Of a stretch of DNA of 64,000 nt, positions 1 to 8,589 are shown in pieces. The notes under the pieces were generated by a model, which saw nothing but the letters and a program-made list of their open reading frames with translations, was not told the DNA's origin and ran no database searches. Both the position numbers and the translations under genes were made by a program. The stretch is from an uncultured bacterium (GTDB lineage Bacteria; Pseudomonadota; Alphaproteobacteria; Sphingomonadales; Sphingomonadaceae): NCBI GenBank assembly GCA_903884945.1, contig CAISGR010000020.1, positions 1-64,000 of the forward strand, written 5' to 3'. Position 1 is the first letter of the stretch. Each line of letters starts with the position of its first letter.

Positions 1-2
1 CG

Positions 3-173
3 GACGCGGGGTATCGATATAGCCGATCCTATTACCCTGGCTACGGTGGCGACTACGGACGCCCTTATTATGGCTCGTTCGGGATCGGTCTGGGGTTCGG
101 CTCTCACTTCGGCGGCGGGCACGGCTTTTCCGGTGGCCATACCAGATCGGGGCATGGCTCCCACCGCCGGTAA
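3..173 (+). CDS. C-terminal end of a Gly/Tyr/His-rich protein (partial)
   Basis: Frame 3 is open from the window edge to a TAA at 171-173 and encodes about 56 residues rich in Gly, Tyr, Ser, His and Arg (YYPGYGGDYGRPYYGS, then GGGHGFSGGHTRSGHGSHRR). The composition and order closely resemble the C-terminal tail of the lipoprotein encoded at 12645-13106, so this is probably the end of a related cell-envelope lipoprotein whose start lies outside the window. Function is unknown; such tails are low-complexity and prove little about role. Confidence 0.55.
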   Translation, partial: DAGYRYSRSYYPGYGGDYGRPYYGSFGIGLGFGSHFGGGHGFSGGHTRSGHGSHRR

Positions 174-250
174 GCGCTTTAGCGTCCGCTATCATATCCT
201 GGCCGATGATGCGCCGCGTCGCACATTTCAGTCGGCGATTCATGCAGCGA

Positions 251-1219
251 CTAGATCCACCCCGCGCGCTTGAAGCGGATATAAAGCGCGCTGCACACGG
301 TCACGACCACCGCGAGCACGACGAAATAGCCGTATTCGGTTTTCAGCTCGGGCATGTTCTCGAAGTTCATGCCGTAGATGCCTGCGATGGCGGTGGGCAC
401 GGCCAGAATGGCTGCCCAAGCCGCGAGCTGCCGGGTGCTCGCGCCGGTGCGCTGCTGTTCGAGCAGGTTGCTGACCTCGAATACCGATGAAAGCACTTCG
501 CGAAGACCGCCGACCGTGGTTTCGACCCGGTGGATATGGTCGAGCACATCCCGGAAATACGGGATCACATCCCGGTCGATGCAGGGCATGTCATCGTGGG
601 TGAGCTTGTTCGCCACCTCACCCATGGGGCCGAGGACCCGCTGGAATCGCATCAACTCACGCCTCAGGTTGAAGATGCGGCTGATTTCGGCGCGGGCCAG
701 GAAAGCGTCCAGGGCCCGCTGCTCCATGGCGACCACGTGCTCCTCGATGGCTTCCCCGATCGGCAGATAGCCATCGACGATGAAGTCTATGATGGCGTGC
801 AGAACGTAGTCGACACCATGCGCGAGTAGTGAGGGTGCCGCCTCAAGCTGGCCGCGCAGCGTGCTGTGCGAGCGTGCCGATCCATGCCGCACGGTGATGA
901 CATGACTGGGACCCACGAATATCGCGGTTTCGCCGTAGGCGATAACCTGATCCTCAAGCCGGGCGGTCAGCGCGACCACGAACAACTGATCGCCATAGAC
1001 ATCGACCTTTGGATGCTGGTGGGCTTTCAGGGCATCCTCGACCGCAAGCGGGTGAAGTCCGTAATGCTCCTGTAGCTTCCGAAGCTCCTCCTCGGATGGC
1101 TCCAGCAGGCCGATCCAGACGAACTCGGCCTTGTCGTCCGAACAGAATGTCGGCTCGTCGATCGAAACAGACCGGACCCGCTGGCCATGGCGATACAGGG
1201 AAGCGGCAACAACGCTCAT
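251..1219 (-). CDS. corA: CorA-type Mg2+/divalent cation transporter
   Basis: Inner-membrane channel of the CorA/MIT family, 322 aa, taking up Mg2+ (some members Co2+ or Ni2+, or Zn2+ export). A long cytoplasmic N-terminal domain with alpha/beta then coiled helices is followed by two C-terminal membrane segments (AILAVPTAIAGIYG and YFVVLAVVVTVCSALYI). The diagnostic GMN signature is present as YGMNFENMPEL, and the protein ends KRAGWI. The ATG at 1219 is preferred over the TTG at 1222 because GGAGGG lies 5 bases upstream. It is monocistronic and faces a decayed membrane-protein gene. Length and motifs are complete, so it is probably functional; the exact ion cannot be told from sequence. Confidence 0.93.
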   Translation of the reverse strand: MSVVAASLYRHGQRVRSVSIDEPTFCSDDKAEFVWIGLLEPSEEELRKLQEHYGLHPLAVEDALKAHQHPKVDVYGDQLFVVALTARLEDQVIAYGETAIFVGPSHVITVRHGSARSHSTLRGQLEAAPSLLAHGVDYVLHAIIDFIVDGYLPIGEAIEEHVVAMEQRALDAFLARAEISRIFNLRRELMRFQRVLGPMGEVANKLTHDDMPCIDRDVIPYFRDVLDHIHRVETTVGGLREVLSSVFEVSNLLEQQRTGASTRQLAAWAAILAVPTAIAGIYGMNFENMPELKTEYGYFVVLAVVVTVCSALYIRFKRAGWI

Positions 1220-1354
1220 CAAGACCCTCCAAACATTGATAGACGAGCGCTTCTAGCAGGAGCCGATCCTTGCGTCGCTTCGAACGCATATCCCCACTGC
1301 TGCAGCCTCAGGGATGCCTTGGGCTTCGTCACCGTCATTCTTTCTTAGCCACCG

Positions 1355-2087
1355 CTACGCCAGCACATTCACGGCACGGGCAGCGACGAGACCCACCGTA
1401 AGGAGTGAAGCGCCAGCTTCGACCATCATGAGCATTTTGCTTCGAGCGCTTAACGGCATCGTATCGGTGGGGGAGAAAGCGGTCGTGTTCGTAAATGAAA
1501 CATAGAATTAGTCGATTAATCCAGGGGTCCGTTGCTCGGTCCCGACGATTTTTCCGGCGATCATCTGAGGAAAGAGGAAGTCCGCGGCGCGCGCGGTATC
1601 AAGACCGCGCATGGCGGGTTCATCACCGTGTCGAGATTCCAGAACCATTGGGCGAAGACAACGATGTTTGTGACCAGATGTTCAGCGCGTCCAGCAGCAA
1701 AGACTGCCCGGTAGCTCCTTTTGGACCATCGAGAACAAGCAGGGCGTGGACAACCGCCGCGAGCGCCTGAAAATTCGTGACAGTGACCAAAGCTGTGAGC
1801 AACAAGGCGAAGCGTCGAACAAAGCGGCGGTGACGGACGATCAGGTCCTGTGATGATGAGTCGTGGCCTGTCGAATGCGTTCCCTACGTCCATGCCGTTG
1901 CGATGGAAAGCGGCACGAGCAGCGCGATTTCGAAAGCCGGCACCAGCCAACGTGGGCCAAGGGTGAGATTGTTCGTAAGGACAAGGTTCAGCGCGGCCGT
2001 TAGCGCAATCGCGCCCCCGCCAGCCAAAAGGCGGAGGCATGCTTTTGAAGAATGGTGACACTCGGCCCCCATGACCCTCTCTTTCAT
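1355..2087 (-). pseudogene. frame-broken multi-span membrane protein gene
   Basis: A once single gene is split over several frames. It reads from MKERVMG and LLAGGGAIALTAALNLVL near 2087, through LLTALVTVTNFQALAAVVHALL at about 1740-1800, TNIVVFAQWFWNLD near 1640 and ADFLFPQM near 1575, to FTNTTAFSPTDTMPL and a hydrophobic end in VAARAVNVLA with a TAG at 1355-1357. These blocks occur in this order in a conserved uncharacterised bacterial membrane protein family of about 220-240 aa. At least three frame changes separate them, so no full protein can be made. Function of the family is not known to me; the reconstruction is from reading frames by eye. Confidence 0.7.
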
Positions 2088-2181
2088 GATTGTCGGATCG
2101 ACACCATCGCCTGCAATTCCGTGCTAGGCTGCGATCAGCTTTGTCATTGCAGACAATCTGGCAGGAATGAGCCATGTTTAA

Positions 2182-2442
2182 GTGACGACCAGCGACCCGC
2201 CTCATTCAGCCAAGAGGCACTCGCGGGCTCGGCGCGTTCGCCGTCCTCTGCGCTGGTGGGAGCTGGCGCTGCCGGCCGGCGTGTGGATTGTCGCTGCAAA
2301 GGTGTTGCTGGTGGGTGCCCGCACGCTGGGGCGTTCCGGGCTTGGGCTTCGATATGCAGTGTTCTCGCTGATCCGCCTGTCCGGTCGGCTATCTCACATT
2401 GGCTTTCGGGTGTGGCGCCACCAAGGAGGTAAGTGGAGGTGA
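2182..2442 (+). CDS. small putative membrane protein
   Basis: GTG-started frame of 86 codons with a basic N-terminus (SAKRHSRARRVRRPLRWW) followed by a hydrophobic stretch (ELALPAGVWIVAAKVLLVGA) that could span the membrane. It has a purine-rich stretch (CAGGAATGAG) about 12-15 bases upstream, rather far for a ribosome site. It lies in the gap between the membrane-protein pseudogene and the Nramp remnant. No family recognised; it could be spurious. Confidence 0.3.
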   Translation: MTTSDPPHSAKRHSRARRVRRPLRWWELALPAGVWIVAAKVLLVGARTLGRSGLGLRYAVFSLIRLSGRLSHIGFRVWRHQGGKWR

Positions 2443-2564
2443 TCTGCCTCCTGTTAGAAATCAGAGCGTGAACCAGGATATACGATGAATGATCCAAAAC
2501 CGTCGGCCCTCTCCAATCCGCCGGATGCTTTAAAAAGCCAGCGCATCCGAAATTGCTGAAGGAT

Positions 2565-2585
2565 TTAGGGAAGCTCTGAACAAGT
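2565..2585. repeat. IS5 left target duplication plus IRL
   Basis: TTAG at 2565-2568 followed by the 17-base left inverted repeat. The same TTAG follows the right end at 3768-3771. Confidence 0.85.
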
Positions 2586-3767
2586 CGGACTTGCGACGAC
2601 GGCGATGGTGTGATTCGATGCCCGGACGGAGGGCTTGGTGATGCAGGGTCGTTTTTCAGGGCTTGGTATGTCTCGTCCGCGTAAACGGACGCGGCGCGAG
2701 GTGTTTCTGGATCAGATGGCGACCGTTGTTCCGTGGGAACGGTTCGAGCAGTTGCTCTCACGGCATTATCCGGTGGCGGGCCGTGGACGTCGTCCTTACC
2801 CGTTGCGGGCAATGCTGAAGATCCATTTCATGCAACAATGGTTTGGGCTGTCGGACCCCGCGATGGAAGAAGCCCTGTGGGAGACGCCGCTGTTGCGCCA
2901 ATTTGCGGGGATCAGCCCCGACTTTGAAGGCGTGCCGGATGAGACGACGATTCTGAAGTTCCGGCATTTGCTGGAAAAGCATGAATTGGGCAAAGCGCTG
3001 TTTGACGAGATGACGGCGGTTTTGACCGAGCGCGGTTTGCTTTTGCGCCAGGGCACGATCGTGGATGCGACTTTGATTGCTGCGCCGCCATCGACCAAGA
3101 ACCGCACGAAGTCGCGCGATCCCGAGATGAAGCAGACCAGGAAGGGCAACCAATGGTATTTCGGCATGGAGGCGCATATAGGCGCGGACGCGGCTTCGGG
3201 ATGCTTTCATTCGGCCGAGATGACGTCGGCCAATGTGCATGACAGCGTAGTGACCGATGCGCTGCTTCACGGCGAGGAGGAAATTGCCTTTGGCGACAGC
3301 GCCTACGCCAGCAAGGAGCGGTCGCTCGTCGCCGATCGAGATGAAGGCGATGTTGTCTGGGCGACACCGTTCAAGCGCAAGAAGGGCCAGGGCCTGAGCG
3401 ATGAGGAGCGCCGGATCAACCGGTTGACGTCTTCGTTCCGCGCCAGGGTCGAGCACGTTTTCCGGGTCGTCAAGCGCCAGTTCGGCTACACCAAGACCCG
3501 CTATCGCGGCCTGTACAAGAACAGCCAACAGATTTTCTGCCAGCTCACCTTGGCCAATATCTACATCATGCGGGAGCGATTGGCCCGGTCGGCAGGATAA
3601 GTGCGTCCGTTGGACCGACAATCGTTTAAAAGGCGCCGGAAAAATCGGCGAAAATGACCCGAAAATCCGCGACATTGGGCAAATCTGCGCATGACAACAC
3701 TCTCGGCCCGAAAGCGTCCCCGACTGCCAGTTTCAGACGCCAGATTTCCTACCTGTGCAGAGGTTCC
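2569..3767 (+). mobile_element. IS5-family insertion sequence (complete, 1199 bp)
   Basis: Bounded by imperfect terminal inverted repeats: GGAAGCTCTGAACAAGT at 2569-2585 and the reverse complement of GGAACCTCTGCACAGGT at 3751-3767 (14 of 17 matching). The flanks carry a 4-base duplication TTAG (2565-2568 and 3768-3771), the YTAR target typical of IS5-type elements. It carries one transposase gene. Removing the element and one TTAG copy rejoins the Nramp reading frame (KLLKDL-DPGLITGAS), which independently confirms the boundaries. Ends and gene look intact, so the copy may still be mobile. Confidence 0.93.
2641..3600 (+). CDS. IS5-family DDE transposase
   Basis: Transposase of about 319 aa that would cut and insert the surrounding element. 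An N-terminal DUF772-like segment (YPLRAMLKIHFMQQWFGLSDPAMEEAL) is followed by the DDE_Tnp domain: first Asp in GTIVDATLI, second Asp in IAFGDSAYAS, and Glu in FRARVEHVFRVVKRQFG, which holds the Y-(2)-R-(3)-E-(6)-K type C1 region. Alternative starts TTG 2635, GTG 2638 and ATG 2668 exist. No frameshift or stop is seen; the protein is full length for the group. Confidence 0.93.
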   Translation: MQGRFSGLGMSRPRKRTRREVFLDQMATVVPWERFEQLLSRHYPVAGRGRRPYPLRAMLKIHFMQQWFGLSDPAMEEALWETPLLRQFAGISPDFEGVPDETTILKFRHLLEKHELGKALFDEMTAVLTERGLLLRQGTIVDATLIAAPPSTKNRTKSRDPEMKQTRKGNQWYFGMEAHIGADAASGCFHSAEMTSANVHDSVVTDALLHGEEEIAFGDSAYASKERSLVADRDEGDVVWATPFKRKKGQGLSDEERRINRLTSSFRARVEHVFRVVKRQFGYTKTRYRGLYKNSQQIFCQLTLANIYIMRERLARSAG

Positions 3768-3771
3768 TTAG
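3751..3771. repeat. IS5 IRR plus right target duplication
   Basis: Right inverted repeat ending at 3767 followed by TTAG. It mirrors the left end with three mismatches in 17. Confidence 0.85.
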
Positions 3772-3893
3772 ATCCTGGTCTCATTACCGGTGCATCCGAC
3801 GACGACCCGAGCGGCATAGCCACGATTCTCAAGCTGGCGCACAGTTCAGCTACAGCGTGGCATGGGTCATGTTGTTCAGCTGGCCTTTGATGT

Positions 3894-4270
3894 GTAAGCG
3901 ATGTCCTCAGCCCACCGCGATCCAAGGCATGGGTTCGCCGACCGCGTTTGCGGGGTGGCCGTTGGCGAGGCGTGCGAGCGTGTTGGTCAGCCAGGCGGGT
4001 GGACCAAGCCCATTGAGCTTGCAGCATTCGATGAGCGTGGCGACGAAAACCCAGTTGTCCCCGCCTTCGTCTGAGCCAGCGAGCAGGGCATTTAAGCGCG
4101 AGCGGGCGGATCGAGCGCTCGACGGTGTTGTAGTCGAGGTCGATGCGCCCATCGTCGAGGAACAGGTGAGGCCATCCTAACGCATAAGCGCATAGCGGAT
4201 TGCCTCGGCGATCTTGCTCTTGGCGCGTACAGACTTGACCGGGCAGAGTTAGTGCCAAGCGAGGTGAGAT
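3894..4270 (-). pseudogene. IS66-family transposase (TnpC) C-terminal remnant with one IS end
   Basis: On the minus strand, fragments of an IS66 TnpC C-terminus can be pieced together from different frames: VRAKSKIAEAIRYAL, then FLDDGRIDLDYNTVERSIRPLAL, then NALLAGSDEGGDNWVFVATLIE and WLTNTLARLANGHPAN ending MPWIAVG with its stop at 3907. At 3894-3900 the sequence GTAAGCG matches the canonical IS66 terminus, so the element end sits directly against the Nramp fragment. The upstream part of the transposase, tnpA, tnpB and the other end are missing. It is a dead remnant. Confidence 0.8.
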
Positions 4271-4842
4271 CGGCGCAGGCTCACGATGTTCTAAGCGCGG
4301 TTCAGGCCAAGCTTTTCGACAGGGGGCGCTGGCTGTCATTCAGTCGGACATGGATTGGGAAGTGCCAGGGAGGTTGTCCTAGTTATATGCGGCGGTGTAG
4401 TCGTGGCTGCGTTCCGGGCTTGAGCTGTTGACTAGCGGCCGACAAAGGCCGGTCGGTGAAGACAGCGGTCCAGATACCGTTGTCCTCGCGGCGCTGATCA
4501 GCTCGCCAGGGCGACGCGGCGATTCGTCTTGGACGGAGCACCGCTGGCGACGATCCCCGGCCGGCATGCTCCGCAACGATGCTAACTGGTCGGTGGCACC
4601 GCCTCCGCAGCAATGGTTTGATGAATCATCGATATTCGGCGGCCATGAGAGGGATGGGGGCACTTCTCGTTGGTTACGATGTACTCTATGTCAACGCTCC
4701 CGCATTGTGGCGTTAGGGCCAGGTTTCGAGTATCGAACGTCAGTGTTAGGGTTGCCTCCGCCCAGGCGGCTTGTGCCACCGTCTCATGGACGCCGGTTAA
4801 TTTCGACACGCCGCGCCGGAACGCATGGCAAAGGGAGAGACT
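4271..4842. other. gene-free stretch
   Basis: About 570 bases between the IS66 remnant and the TelA gene. Several open frames exist but none shows recognisable protein features or a convincing ribosome site. The part just before 4843 must hold the promoter of the TelA operon, but no clear -35/-10 pair was identified. Confidence 0.4.
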
Positions 4843-6015
4843 ATGAAGCCCACGACCATCGGGTCCATTCCGACCGCAGACAGCTTCAAACCCACGGCAC
4901 CCGTTGGGGTAGTTCCACTGGCGACCGGCGCTATCGTGCTTCGTCCCGAACAATTGCTAGACGCGCAGAAGAGGATTGCGCAGATCGACTTCGCCACAAT
5001 GCCGTCAGGCGACGTGATCAGACTCGGGCTCGATGCGGAGCAGGCGCTCCAGCGCACGCTCGACGGCTTCCTCGCCCGGCTCGATAAAAACTCTGCGGCG
5101 GCTGTGTTCGCGCTCTTTGGGCGGCTCGAAAAGGGAGTGGAAGACGCCGACCTTCCGGAGATTCTGGACAAAGTACAGAACGGTGAAAAACCCGGATTGA
5201 TCGGCAGCTTGCTCGGCCGGCTTCGCGGCAAGCGGCCCGATCAACTCGCCGAAGAACTGTTGACAGCGATCGGCAACCTTATCGCTGGACGGACAAAGAC
5301 ACTGGCTGACGAGATGACGAAGCTGGAAAGCGCGCTATCCATGGAGATGCAGAAGCTGTTTGTCGAGTTGCAGGCGCTCGAAGCACTCAAGCGAAGCTAT
5401 GGCACGCATTTCGACGACTTTACCGTGGCAGCGGGCGTTGCCAGGGCGTTGCTTGAAAAGGCCCAAGCCTATGTCGCAGGTGAGAAGGCCGCGCTCGATC
5501 CCGCTGATCCCGTCGCCCAAGGTCGCGTTCTGGAACTAACGGACAAGCTGCGGCTTCTTGAAAGCCGCGCGCTAGCGCTCGAGGGAAGCTATACGCGGCT
5601 ACCTGCTGATCAGCTGGTTATTCAGCAGATCGAGCAGGCGGGCGTGGCGACGTTGCAGGAGACGGCCACAACAGTCGCGTCGCGTTTTGCATCGATCAAG
5701 ATGACGCTGCTGTCGATCCACGGCGCCTTCGCGGTCAAAAGTGTGCAACAGATTGCCGGGCGCCAAGCCAAACTCGATCGGCAACTCACCGAACTTCGCG
5801 GTCGGGCGCTCAAGGACGTGGCCGTGGCGGCTGCGCTGGCCCCCGGTGAAAACCGCGTTGCGCAGGCGCAGCAGATTGAGTCAATCATCGTCACTACGAA
5901 GGAGATCCACGGGTTGGTCGAGGCTGCGAGAAAGACCACCGATGAGAAATTCGAGATCGCTCGTCAAAAATTTGCCGACGCCCGGCGAGAACTTGCTACC
6001 CTCTCGCAGAAATAG
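4843..6015 (+). CDS. TelA/KlaA-family toxic-anion resistance protein
   Basis: 390-aa protein of the TelA family, linked genetically to tellurite and other toxic-anion or stress resistance; the biochemical role is unclear. It is mostly alpha-helical, with conserved helices around EQALQRTLDGFLARLD, GLIGSLLGRLRG and the long C-terminal helical region (TLQETATTVASRFASIKMTLLSIHGA onward). No signal peptide, so cytosolic. ATG 4843 is preferred to 4825 because GGGAGAG lies 4 bases before it. First gene of a four-gene operon with a TerD-like gene, a second TelA-like gene and a VWA gene. Confidence 0.85.
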   Translation: MKPTTIGSIPTADSFKPTAPVGVVPLATGAIVLRPEQLLDAQKRIAQIDFATMPSGDVIRLGLDAEQALQRTLDGFLARLDKNSAAAVFALFGRLEKGVEDADLPEILDKVQNGEKPGLIGSLLGRLRGKRPDQLAEELLTAIGNLIAGRTKTLADEMTKLESALSMEMQKLFVELQALEALKRSYGTHFDDFTVAAGVARALLEKAQAYVAGEKAALDPADPVAQGRVLELTDKLRLLESRALALEGSYTRLPADQLVIQQIEQAGVATLQETATTVASRFASIKMTLLSIHGAFAVKSVQQIAGRQAKLDRQLTELRGRALKDVAVAAALAPGENRVAQAQQIESIIVTTKEIHGLVEAARKTTDEKFEIARQKFADARRELATLSQK

Positions 6016-6062
6016 AGACCGTCATCTCCCACGCTGATTGTTGTACGAGGATCCGCACGACC

Positions 6063-6716
6063 ATGTTGACACTTTCCCTCGACAAGCCCGGCACCGCGAC
6101 GCCGAAGCTTCAGCTTTCGCTAAACAAGGGCGCCCGGTTCACCGCAAAGGTCGAGTGGCGGTGCGATGCCGATCATGCCGATGACGTCGACGTGCACGCG
6201 CTCGAGGCGCGCAACGATGGAGACGGGGCCAAGGTGACCGAACTCGCCAGCGTACTCTCCACCTACAATACAAAGCGGATGAACCCGCGCGGTGGCGCGC
6301 TGGCCGCAAATCCGGACGGGTCTTTTCAAACACCCGGTGGCGGGCTCTCTCACAGCGGCGACATGCGGGTACAAAACAACAGCGAATCGATTATCGTTGA
6401 CGGTTCGAAACTGCCGGACGGGGTAAACGAGATTCCGATCCTGGTAACGGTCCACGACGCGGAACATGGCGGCGGCCACGACACCGGCGAGGCTGAAGAA
6501 GACGAACCCGCCTTTGGCGACATCGACGTTTGCACCATCACGCTTTCGGACGATACCGGGCGGGAACTTGGTGCCTATCAGCTATCGTCCGAATTCAAGG
6601 ATTTCAACGTCGTTCAGCTCGGCAGCATCCTGCTCGGTCCCGACGGATGGGAATATGCGGCTGTGGGCCGCGGTTTTAACGGGACCTTCAACGATGTCCT
6701 CGCGCACTTCTCCTGA
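6063..6716 (+). CDS. TerD-family stress/tellurium resistance protein
   Basis: 217 aa. It starts with the TerD-type beta-strand pattern (LTLSLDKPG, LQLSLNKGARF), has an acidic stretch (DADHADDVDVHALEARND) comparable to the Ca2+-binding part of TerD proteins, and ends with the family's conserved C-terminus (YQLSSEFKDFNVVQLGSILLGPDGWEYAAVGRGFNG). TerD proteins are cytosolic or membrane-associated Ca2+-binding stress proteins. It starts 47 bases after the TelA gene with GAGGA upstream. An unusual insert of about 35 residues (PRGGALAANPDGSFQTPGGG and around) lengthens it compared with the roughly 190-aa norm. Confidence 0.8.
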   Translation: MLTLSLDKPGTATPKLQLSLNKGARFTAKVEWRCDADHADDVDVHALEARNDGDGAKVTELASVLSTYNTKRMNPRGGALAANPDGSFQTPGGGLSHSGDMRVQNNSESIIVDGSKLPDGVNEIPILVTVHDAEHGGGHDTGEAEEDEPAFGDIDVCTITLSDDTGRELGAYQLSSEFKDFNVVQLGSILLGPDGWEYAAVGRGFNGTFNDVLAHFS

Positions 6717-6724
6717 TCCGACAG

Positions 6725-7774
6725 ATGCGTGACGACCCGGCTCCGAGCGGAAAGTCCGGCACTGAGGAACCGCCGGGCAGTCTGCGTCCGACGATTATTA
6801 GGCAAGTGGACAGGACGCGGCGCGGTTCTAGCAGCCAAAACGTTAATGCGCAAAGCGGCGAGGAAGGGACGGGTGGGACCAAGCCCGCCGTTCTGGCTGT
6901 GGAGCATCCGCAAAGCGGGAAGCCGGGCCGCGTCATCACCGCGCCAACGGCGATCCCCGGCGTCGAGCGTAAACGGATCGTTGTCGTCTCGGCCGATATT
7001 GAACGTCTTTCCCCTGGTGTAGCGCCAGCAGTGTCGGGAAAAGCGGTTCGGCTGGTCAGGAGCTTCGTTCCGGAAGGCGCGCGCGACCGGCAAGTCACGA
7101 TGTGGGGCCATGAGGCTCAGCAAGACTATGCCGAACTCGTCTCAACTACGCTGGAGCTATCACAGGCAGAGGTGCTCATCAGAGCGCGCCGCTATTTAGT
7201 TCGAATCGCCGACCTGCTCGACACGATCGACTTGGAGGCGGTCTGCGGTTCTGGACTGTCGCCCGGTTTATTCGGCCGCCTGTTCGGCGGCGGCCGGATC
7301 GATACAGCTGGCAAACTTGAGACCGCGCGAGTCGAACTCGAACAGTTGGTCCGGCTGACCAACGTGACTCTCGAGCCGCTCCTTGCACTCAAGACCTCAT
7401 TCGACGAGCAATCGCGCCGCCTCGATGCAGCTTGGCAAGATATAGAGGCGGCGGGCCTTGCGGCTGCTTTCCTGTCCGAACATCTTGTCAATGACCGACC
7501 CGAGTTGTCACGGCGCCTGCTGGAACGCAGCATGAGTCTTGCGCAAACGGCGCTGCAAATCCGGAACAGCGCCTCGTTGCGCGACAGCCAGTCGGAGCAA
7601 CCACTAAGCTTGGTCGCGGCGATTCAGAACGTGGTGCTCGTGACGCTGCCGGGCTGGCTGGTCGCTATCGCCGCGCTGAACGTCGCTTCTCCCGCCAGCC
7701 GGCAACCGACCCCCACTCAGGCGACTGAACTTCAATTTCAGCTCCGTACCATCCTTCAACAACTCAAAGCATGA
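6725..7774 (+). CDS. second, divergent TelA-like helical protein
   Basis: 349 aa. The first 110 or so residues are Pro/Arg/Gly-rich and look disordered. The rest is helical and follows the TelA layout: ELVSTTLELSQAEVLIRARRYLVRIADLLDTIDLE, then GLFGRLFGGG (compare GLIGSLLGRLRG in the first gene) and LEQLVRLTNVTLEPLLALKTSFDEQSRRLDAA. A hydrophobic C-terminal helix (VVLVTLPGWLVAIAAL) could touch the membrane. It starts 9 bases after the TerD-like gene, without a strong ribosome site, suggesting coupling. Assignment to the TelA family is by pattern and is less certain than for the first copy. Confidence 0.6.
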   Translation: MRDDPAPSGKSGTEEPPGSLRPTIIRQVDRTRRGSSSQNVNAQSGEEGTGGTKPAVLAVEHPQSGKPGRVITAPTAIPGVERKRIVVVSADIERLSPGVAPAVSGKAVRLVRSFVPEGARDRQVTMWGHEAQQDYAELVSTTLELSQAEVLIRARRYLVRIADLLDTIDLEAVCGSGLSPGLFGRLFGGGRIDTAGKLETARVELEQLVRLTNVTLEPLLALKTSFDEQSRRLDAAWQDIEAAGLAAAFLSEHLVNDRPELSRRLLERSMSLAQTALQIRNSASLRDSQSEQPLSLVAAIQNVVLVTLPGWLVAIAALNVASPASRQPTPTQATELQFQLRTILQQLKA

Positions 7775-7786
7775 GGATCGAGCACC

Positions 7787-8536
7787 GTGGCCCTGCAACT
7801 GAATCTGGAAAAGTCCGCGCGCGCGTTGCGCCTCTCCCTCGACAAAGCGGGTATCGCCCACGACGTGAAAGCAGAACTCATCTTTGACATGGACGTATCC
7901 GGCTCCTTTGAGCACGAGCATGAAGAGGGAACAACCAGCCAGTTGATCGCCCGGCTCGTGCCCTACGGTATGGAACTGGACCCCGATGGTCGGATTGATG
8001 TTTTTACCTTCAGCGACGGTAAGCACAGCGTCCATCACGTTGGCACCGTGACACCCGACGATTCCGAAGGGTACATTGTTCGCAACGTAATTGACCAAGT
8101 GCCCGGCTGGAATGGCGGGACGACGTACAGCTATGTGCTCGAACGCAATCTCCAACATTTTGGCTGGCTAACGGCGGAGCCGGAAAGAGGCGGCTTCCTC
8201 AGCCGCTTTTTCGGCGTTGCCACGGACCCGGTGATTCGCGCTAGGAAGCGGTCAATCGTGATCTTTGTAACGGACGGCGAGAACGACCCGGCCGATCATG
8301 CGCGCACGATCAAAGTCCTCGAAGAATCCGAGCAACGGGGCGATCAAGTCTACTTTTTGTTCATGGGCGCATGCGAGCACGACGTAGATTTCGGGTTCCT
8401 GCGAAGGCTCGCGGCACGGTTCAAAAATACCGGTGTCGTAATCATACGCGATCTGGATTCGTTCGTCGAATTGTCCGACGACCAACTCAATGCCGAGTTG
8501 CTGGTCCCCGAACTTCTCGATTGGCTAAAGTCGTGA
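7787..8536 (+). CDS. VWA-domain protein of tellurium-resistance (TerF/TerY) type
   Basis: 249 aa with a von Willebrand A fold. The MIDAS metal site is seen as FDMDVSGS (Asp36-x-Ser38-x-Ser40), followed by a conserved Thr (WNGGTTYSYVLE) and Asp (IVIFVTDGENDPAD). Such proteins in ter clusters are thought to bind partners through the metal site. The first 20 residues (LEKSARALRLSLDKAG) echo the N-terminal strand of the TerD-like protein, so a short TerD-like segment may be fused. GTG start, with GAGGA 9 bases upstream. Last gene of the four-gene operon. Confidence 0.85.
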   Translation: MALQLNLEKSARALRLSLDKAGIAHDVKAELIFDMDVSGSFEHEHEEGTTSQLIARLVPYGMELDPDGRIDVFTFSDGKHSVHHVGTVTPDDSEGYIVRNVIDQVPGWNGGTTYSYVLERNLQHFGWLTAEPERGGFLSRFFGVATDPVIRARKRSIVIFVTDGENDPADHARTIKVLEESEQRGDQVYFLFMGACEHDVDFGFLRRLAARFKNTGVVIIRDLDSFVELSDDQLNAELLVPELLDWLKS

Positions 8537-8589
8537 ACCCGGCAAATAAATGGCAGTTATATTCGCGATCAGAGAGTGTAGCCTAGTAA

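Larger units (their letters stand above)
2485..3893 (+). pseudogene. Nramp-family metal transporter, disrupted and truncated
   Basis: N-terminal fragment of an Nramp (MntH-like Mn2+/divalent metal, proton-coupled) transporter. ATG at 2485 (AGGA upstream) begins MNDPKPSALSNPPDALK. Restoring one A in the A-run near 2536 gives KKPAHPKLLKDL up to 2568, where an IS5 element is inserted. Beyond the element (3772 on) the frame resumes as DPGLITGASDDDPSGIAT, the hallmark first segment of Nramp proteins. A second one-base loss near 3823 separates this from SQAGAQFSYSVAWVMLFSWPLM, after which the gene stops abruptly at the IS66 terminus (3894). The remaining membrane segments are absent. The order of events is unknown. 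Confidence 0.85.

Noticed and set aside
258..290. GCGCGCTT...AAGCGCGC inverted repeat as a terminator of corA
   Set aside because: It lies inside the corA coding end and has no T-run; treated as chance in GC-rich coding DNA.
4428..5087. 219-codon plus-strand frame overlapping the TelA gene start
   Set aside because: Composition is Arg/Ser/Pro-rich shadow sequence and it conflicts with the well-supported TelA gene.
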